A DNA stretch of 9,584 nt from JANNHP01 sp031404455. GTDB lineage: Bacteria; Planctomycetota; JAJSAM01; JAJVHW01. Shown here piece by piece: positions 6,558-9,584 of the stretch (positions are counted from its first letter, which is position 1; the number at the start of each line of letters is the position of its first letter). The DNA is taken from positions 1-9,584 of the forward strand of contig JANNHP010000366.1 in the NCBI GenBank assembly GCA_031404455.1, given 5' to 3'. The notes beneath the pieces were generated by a model. The model was not told where the DNA came from, made no database searches, and worked only from the letters and a program-made list of their open reading frames with translations. Made by a program: the position numbers and the translations under genes.

Positions 6558-7528
6558 GCGAGATGACGCCGGAGACCTTCCGACGCACGTTCGAGGCGGC
6601 GCGCGGCGCCGTGGGGCGCGCGGTCGTCGGGAACTCTGAGGTCCTCGAGCAGGTGCTCGTCGCCGTGTTCGCCGGCGGCCACTGCCTTCTCGAGGGAGTC
6701 CCCGGCATCGGCAAGACGCTGCTCGTCCGCAGCGTGGCCGTGGCGCTCGACCTGCCCTTCTCGCGCATCCAGTTCACGCCCGACCTCATGCCCGCCGACG
6801 TCGTGGGCACCGACCTGATCGTCGAGACGGAAGGCCGTTCGACGTTCGAGTTCCGTCCCGGCCCGATCTTCGGCAACATCGTCCTCGCCGACGAGGTGAA
6901 CCGCGCGACGCCGAAGACCCAGTCGGCGCTCCTCCAGGCGATGGAGGAACGACAGGTCACCGTGTCGCGGCGCACTCACGACCTGCCGCGGCCCTTCTTC
7001 GTGCTCGCTACGCAGAACCCGATCGAGATGGAGGGGACGTACCCGCTCCCCGAGGCGCAGCTCGACCGGTTCCTGATGAAGGTGCTCGTGACGACGCCGC
7101 CGCTCGGAGACCTGCTGAAGATCGTCGATCTCACGACCGGCGGCTCGAAGGCCGCCGTCGCCCCGGTCACCGACGGGAAGACGGTGCTCGCGATGCAGGA
7201 TCTCGCGCGCGAGGTGGTTCTGCCGCCACACCTGCGCGAGTTCGTCGGGCGCCTCGTGCTGGCGACGCATCCCGCAGTCGCCGAGTCCCCGGCACTCGTG
7301 AAGAAGGCGGTCCGCTACGGCGCCAGTCCCCGCGCGGCGCAGGGCCTCGTCCTCGGCGCGAAGGTGCGCGCACTCGCCCACGGCCGCGCGAACGTCTCCG
7401 AGGAAGACGTGCGCAAGCTCGCGCCGGCCGTGCTGCGGCACCGCCTCTTGCTCAACTTCGAGGGCGAGGCCGACGGGGTGACCACCGACCAGGTCGCTGC
7501 AGACGTCCTCGGCTCCGTCCGCGCCTGA
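6554..7528 (+). CDS. moxR: MoxR-family AAA+ ATPase
   Basis: MoxR ATPases act as chaperone-like factors that help mature or activate other proteins, often VWA-domain partners with a MIDAS site. Start GTG 6554 overlaps the tatD stop and has GGAGG (6542-6546) seven bases upstream; ATG 6563 is a weaker alternative. The 324-residue product is typical. Motifs are Walker A GVPGIGKT (48-55), FTPDLMPADVVGTDL (74-88), Walker B IVLADEVNRATPKTQ (109-123), sensor-1 ATQNP (152-156), EGTYPLPEAQLDRF (160-173), and sensor-2 region GASPRAAQGL (256-265). Two genes downstream is a VIT-VWA protein, a plausible partner. The DUF58 gene often next to moxR is not the immediate neighbour here; a large foldback follows instead. 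Confidence 0.95.
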   Translation: MSEMTPETFRRTFEAARGAVGRAVVGNSEVLEQVLVAVFAGGHCLLEGVPGIGKTLLVRSVAVALDLPFSRIQFTPDLMPADVVGTDLIVETEGRSTFEFRPGPIFGNIVLADEVNRATPKTQSALLQAMEERQVTVSRRTHDLPRPFFVLATQNPIEMEGTYPLPEAQLDRFLMKVLVTTPPLGDLLKIVDLTTGGSKAAVAPVTDGKTVLAMQDLAREVVLPPHLREFVGRLVLATHPAVAESPALVKKAVRYGASPRAAQGLVLGAKVRALAHGRANVSEEDVRKLAPAVLRHRLLLNFEGEADGVTTDQVAADVLGSVRA

Positions 7529-7552
7529 ACTGCGCGAACCCGCGACGGGGGT

Positions 7553-7759
7553 CTGGTGCCCGGAGTCGGAAGTCCGTCGTGGATCGACCGATCCGCGCGA
7601 GCCAGGACGTGTGCGCGCATCTGGCCGGATCTTCTCGGCCGAGGCTGCGTGGCTCGCCCTTCCTCTACGGCCATCGAGGTCGCCCTCCGGGCTCGGCGCC
7701 TTGCCTCGACCGAGAACCTCTCGGCCAAATGCGCGCGGACTTCCGACTCCGGGCACTAG
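7553..7759. repeat. ~200-bp foldback (nested inverted repeat), MITE-like or structured RNA
   Basis: The outer arms 7556-7576 and 7736-7756 are perfect 21-bp inverted repeats, extendable three more positions to 7553/7759 with one G-U. Inside, 7614-7627 pairs with 7722-7735 (one mismatch, C7621/A7728 if read strictly) and 7632-7645 with 7703-7716 (13 of 14). A side hairpin 7578-7585/7590-7597 (loop GACC) sits in the left half. The apex has CCTC 7662-7665 with GAGG 7676-7679. The element fills almost the whole 244-bp spacer between moxR and the HEAT-like gene. No target-site duplication is evident. No transposase is encoded, and the frames through it read as low-complexity Arg/Pro/Ser-rich shadows. 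Confidence 0.75.
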
Positions 7760-7772
7760 TTTCGCGCGTCCG

Positions 7773-8285
7773 ATGTCCGCCGACGCCGACCTCCGCACGA
7801 TCAATCGCCTGATCGACGCCCTCGAGAGCGACGACGCGTTCGAGCGCCGCCAGGCGATCGAGAACCTGGCGCTCCTCACGCAACAGCGGCTCGACTTCGC
7901 GTGGCGCGGCACGCCCGCGGAGCGCGCGACGTCGATCGAACGCTGGCGCAAGTGGCTCCTGCGCGAGGAGAAGCGGCGCAAGGGCGGAGGCCTGAAGGCG
8001 GCGGTCGAACTGCTCCAGTCCGTCGAACTCCCCGTGCCCGGCGGCACGAGCCTGCAGGAGGCGCTCGAGAAGGCGTTCAAGGACCTCCCGCAAGAGCACA
8101 AGAAGGCGCTGATCGCGCAGATGCTGGCGAAGGTCGCCGCCGAATCGCAGTCCCCGGCGCAGCACGATCCCTGCGAGCGCTGCAGGAAGCGCCCCGCCAC
8201 GGTGAAGATCACGGCGCGCACGAAGGCCGGCGAGTTCGAGCAGAAGGCGGTGTGCGAGGTGTGCGCGGCGAAGGACAGCGCCTAG
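7773..8285 (+). CDS. HEAT-like protein with C-terminal McsA-type zinc ribbon
   Basis: A 170-residue protein from ATG 7773. No Shine-Dalgarno is visible (CGCGCGTCCG precedes), so expression may be weak, leaderless or driven from the foldback region. The N-terminal half (residues 6-62) has the pattern of HEAT/PBS-type helical repeats (INRLIDALESDDAFERRQAIENLALL, then ERATSIERWRKWL, in two pieces). The middle (74-125) is helical. The C-terminus carries CERCRKRPATVKIT...AVCEVCAAK with Cys 134, 137, 161 and 164, matching the CxxC-x-RPA-x-V...CxxCA zinc-ribbon pattern at the start of McsA-type proteins, which regulate Clp/arginine-kinase systems. Here the ribbon is C-terminal and without an UvrB/C motif. 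A protein-protein adaptor role is inferred. It lies between moxR and the VIT-VWA gene. The stop codon is inside a terminator-like hairpin. Confidence 0.82.
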   Translation: MSADADLRTINRLIDALESDDAFERRQAIENLALLTQQRLDFAWRGTPAERATSIERWRKWLLREEKRRKGGGLKAAVELLQSVELPVPGGTSLQEALEKAFKDLPQEHKKALIAQMLAKVAAESQSPAQHDPCERCRKRPATVKITARTKAGEFEQKAVCEVCAAKDSA

Positions 8286-8323
8286 GAATCCGGCCGAGTA
8301 ACGACCTTCGGCCGGATTCCTAG
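8282..8323 (+). terminator. Perfect 16-bp hairpin overlapping the stop codon of the HEAT-like gene
   Basis: Arm 8282-8297 (CTAGGAATCCGGCCGA) pairs perfectly with 8308-8323 around a 10-base loop. The left arm contains the TAG stop (8283-8285). It probably ends the tatD-moxR-HEAT transcript, although no U-tract follows. Confidence 0.6.
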
Positions 8324-8572
8324 ATCGACGACTCTGGCTACGAGGGAGTTCGCAGGCGCGGAACTCGCTGGGGGTGTCTCCCGCTCACGTCTCCGCTCCA
8401 ATCCGGCGAAGTCGCCGCAGGCCGGAACTCGAGTACGCGGCGGAAGTCGCCCGACGCTGCCACCACCGCCCGCCGCGGTATCGGGAGCGTGTCCCGGCGA
8501 AGACGCTGACTCCGCGCGGACCGGTCGCGGACACGCTCCCGCGGGAACTTCCGCAGATCGACCGCATCCAAT
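8324..8572. other. Non-coding, palindrome-rich spacer
   Basis: No gene seen on either strand; the open frames here are shadows. Inverted repeats are frequent: GAGTTC 8346-8351 with GAACTC 8361-8366; TCCGGC 8402-8407 with GCCGGA 8421-8426; and a nested foldback of 8440-8447 with 8547-8554 enclosing a 13-bp perfect repeat, 8482-8494 with 8529-8541. The spacer presumably carries the VIT-VWA promoter, but I see no clear -35/-10. Confidence 0.55.
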
Positions 8573-8606
8573 CCTCCGGCGCGAACGTTCCCAACGTTGC
8601 CGGAGG
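8573..8606 (+). promoter_or_regulatory. Hairpin sequestering the VIT-VWA ribosome-binding site
   Basis: CCTCCGGC (8573-8580) pairs perfectly with GCCGGAGG (8599-8606), whose GGAGG is the Shine-Dalgarno five bases before ATG 8612. The loop holds a second stem, AACGTT 8584-8589 with 8593-8598 around CCC; a GCG bulge (8581-8583) separates the stems. Together there are 14 base pairs, enough to hide the site, which suggests translational control. Alternatively the AACGTT repeats could be a protein operator. Confidence 0.55.
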
Positions 8607-8611
8607 TCTCC

Positions 8612-9584
8612 ATGCGCAAGCTCTTCGCCGCACTCGCCGCGATCCTCGTCTGCCTCGCCGCAGTCCCCGCGCTGGCCGACGGGCTCATCATCCTGCCGCC
8701 GTCGCCGCCCGAGATGCCGCATCTGCGCAACGTGCCGCTCTGGGTGCGCTCGCACGCCGTCACGGTGAGGATCGAGGGCCGCGTGTGCGTCACGGAGGTC
8801 GACCAGGTCTTCGTCAACCCGAACCCGCGGCAACTCGAGGGCACGTACCTCTTCCCGCTGCCCGAGGGCGCCACGATCGACCGCTTCAGCATGTGGATCG
8901 ACGGCAAGGAGACGCCCGCCGAACTCCTCGACGCCGCGAAGGCGCGCGGCATCTACGAGGGGATCGTGCGTTCGATGCGCGACCCGGCGCTCCTCGAGTA
9001 CGCGGAGCGCGGGCTCTTCAAGGCGCGCGTCTTCCCCATCGACGCCAACGGTGAGAAGCGCGTGAAGATCCGCTACGCGGAGGTCCTCGCTTCCGACAAC
9101 GGCACCGTCGCTTACCGCTACCCGCTCAACACGGAGAAGTTCTCGAGCCGTCCGCTCGAGAGCGTGTCGGTCGCGGTCTCGATCGACGCCGCGGGCCCCG
9201 TGACGAGCGTCTTCTCGCCGAGCCACAAGATCGACGTGCCGAAGGACACGGGCGGCGTCGTGAAGGTGGGCTGGGAGGCGCGCAACGTCACTCCCGACCG
9301 CGACTTCCTCCTCTACTTCCGGCCGACGAAGAAGGACGTGGGCATCTCGGTCGTCGCGCACCGCGACCCGTCGGACCCCGAGGGGACGTTCCTCCTCGTC
9401 GTCGCGCCGCGTCCCGCCGAGGGCGCGAAGCCGGTGCCGAAGGACGTCGTCTTCGTCGTCGACACGTCCGGAAGCATGGCCGGCCCGAAGATCGAGCAGG
9501 CGAAGGGAGCGCTCCGCTTCTGCCTGCGCAGTCTCGGAGACGGCGACCGATTCTCGATCGTGCCGTTCTCGACCGAGCCGCGGC
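8612..9584 (+). CDS. Secreted VIT domain / von Willebrand A domain protein, 5' part
   Basis: From ATG 8612 (GGAGG five bases upstream) the frame is open to the right edge, with 324 residues visible. MRKLFAALAAILVCLAAVPALA (residues 1-22, the run split as signal core LFAALAAILVCLAAVPALA) is a signal peptide with likely cleavage before Asp23. Residues ~40-165 form a VIT domain, with VRIEGRVCVTEVDQVFVNPN, LEGTYLFPLPEGATIDRF and an ARGIYEGI...DPALLEY stretch typical of inter-alpha-trypsin-inhibitor-like proteins. A VWA domain starts near 277, with VFVVDTSGSMAG giving the DxSxS MIDAS (284-288) for a divalent metal. Such proteins act outside the cytoplasm in adhesion or stress functions and are frequent clients of MoxR ATPases; moxR two genes upstream fits. 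The C-terminus is outside the window, so total length and any membrane anchor are unknown. Confidence 0.93.
   Translation, partial: MRKLFAALAAILVCLAAVPALADGLIILPPSPPEMPHLRNVPLWVRSHAVTVRIEGRVCVTEVDQVFVNPNPRQLEGTYLFPLPEGATIDRFSMWIDGKETPAELLDAAKARGIYEGIVRSMRDPALLEYAERGLFKARVFPIDANGEKRVKIRYAEVLASDNGTVAYRYPLNTEKFSSRPLESVSVAVSIDAAGPVTSVFSPSHKIDVPKDTGGVVKVGWEARNVTPDRDFLLYFRPTKKDVGISVVAHRDPSDPEGTFLLVVAPRPAEGAKPVPKDVVFVVDTSGSMAGPKIEQAKGALRFCLRSLGDGDRFSIVPFSTEPR

Noticed and set aside
7553..7759. Foldback read as a CRISPR array or tRNA
   Set aside because: Arms are inverted, not direct, repeats with no regular spacers, and no tRNA arms or anticodon stem could be placed.
6434..8221. 595-codon minus-strand frame antisense to moxR and the HEAT-like gene
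   Set aside because: It spans the foldback and two clear plus-strand genes and has no recognisable motif.
8282..9361. Minus-strand frame antisense to the VIT-VWA gene
   Set aside because: The plus strand encodes a signal peptide, VIT and MIDAS motifs; the minus product is low-complexity.

Overview
The window is about 9.6 kb of very GC-rich, gene-dense bacterial DNA. The gene set (selenide water dikinase, seryl-tRNA synthetase, TatD nuclease, MoxR ATPase, a HEAT-like/zinc-ribbon protein, a VIT-VWA protein) together with the high GC suggests an uncultured environmental bacterium, possibly Planctomycetota or Acidobacteriota-like. The phylum is an inference from gene content only. No tRNA, rRNA, CRISPR array or transposase gene was seen.

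Layout. 1-717 (+) is the 3' part of an unrecognised gene. It converges on a two-gene minus-strand block (795-1928): a Cys-rich membrane-anchored protein, then a membrane-anchored protein with a thioredoxin-like segment. A strong hairpin (742-771) lies between the convergent ends. selD (1990-3048, +) is divergent from the Cys-rich gene and overlaps the tail of a minus-strand GAF-like/GGDEF protein (3008-4327). Next on the minus strand is serS (4407-5678), divergent from a plus-strand run of tatD (5769-6557), moxR (6554-7528), a HEAT-like/McsA-type zinc-ribbon gene (7773-8285) and the 5' part of a VIT-VWA gene (8612 to the right edge). A ~200 bp foldback separates moxR from the HEAT gene. A palindrome-rich 290 bp spacer precedes the VWA gene.

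The main result is selenium biology. selD has an in-frame UGA exactly where the family has its catalytic Cys/Sec, so the enzyme is itself a selenoprotein. The nearby thioredoxin-like gene also has an in-frame UGA (1356-1358) between its well-formed Shine-Dalgarno/ATG/membrane anchor and its soluble domain. That UGA is followed by a hairpin whose AGGU loop lies 18-21 nt downstream, the spacing I recall for the E. coli fdhF SECIS. I propose this as a candidate undescribed selenoprotein family, possibly working with the Cys-rich neighbour and supplied with selenophosphate by SelD. SerRS also serylates tRNA-Sec, but it is universal, so its proximity proves nothing.

Other points: a degenerate GGDEF motif (SGAEF), a TatD gene with no standard start that preserves its HxH metal site (ATC is the best candidate), a hairpin that would bury the ribosome-binding site of the VIT-VWA gene, and several strong inverted repeats.
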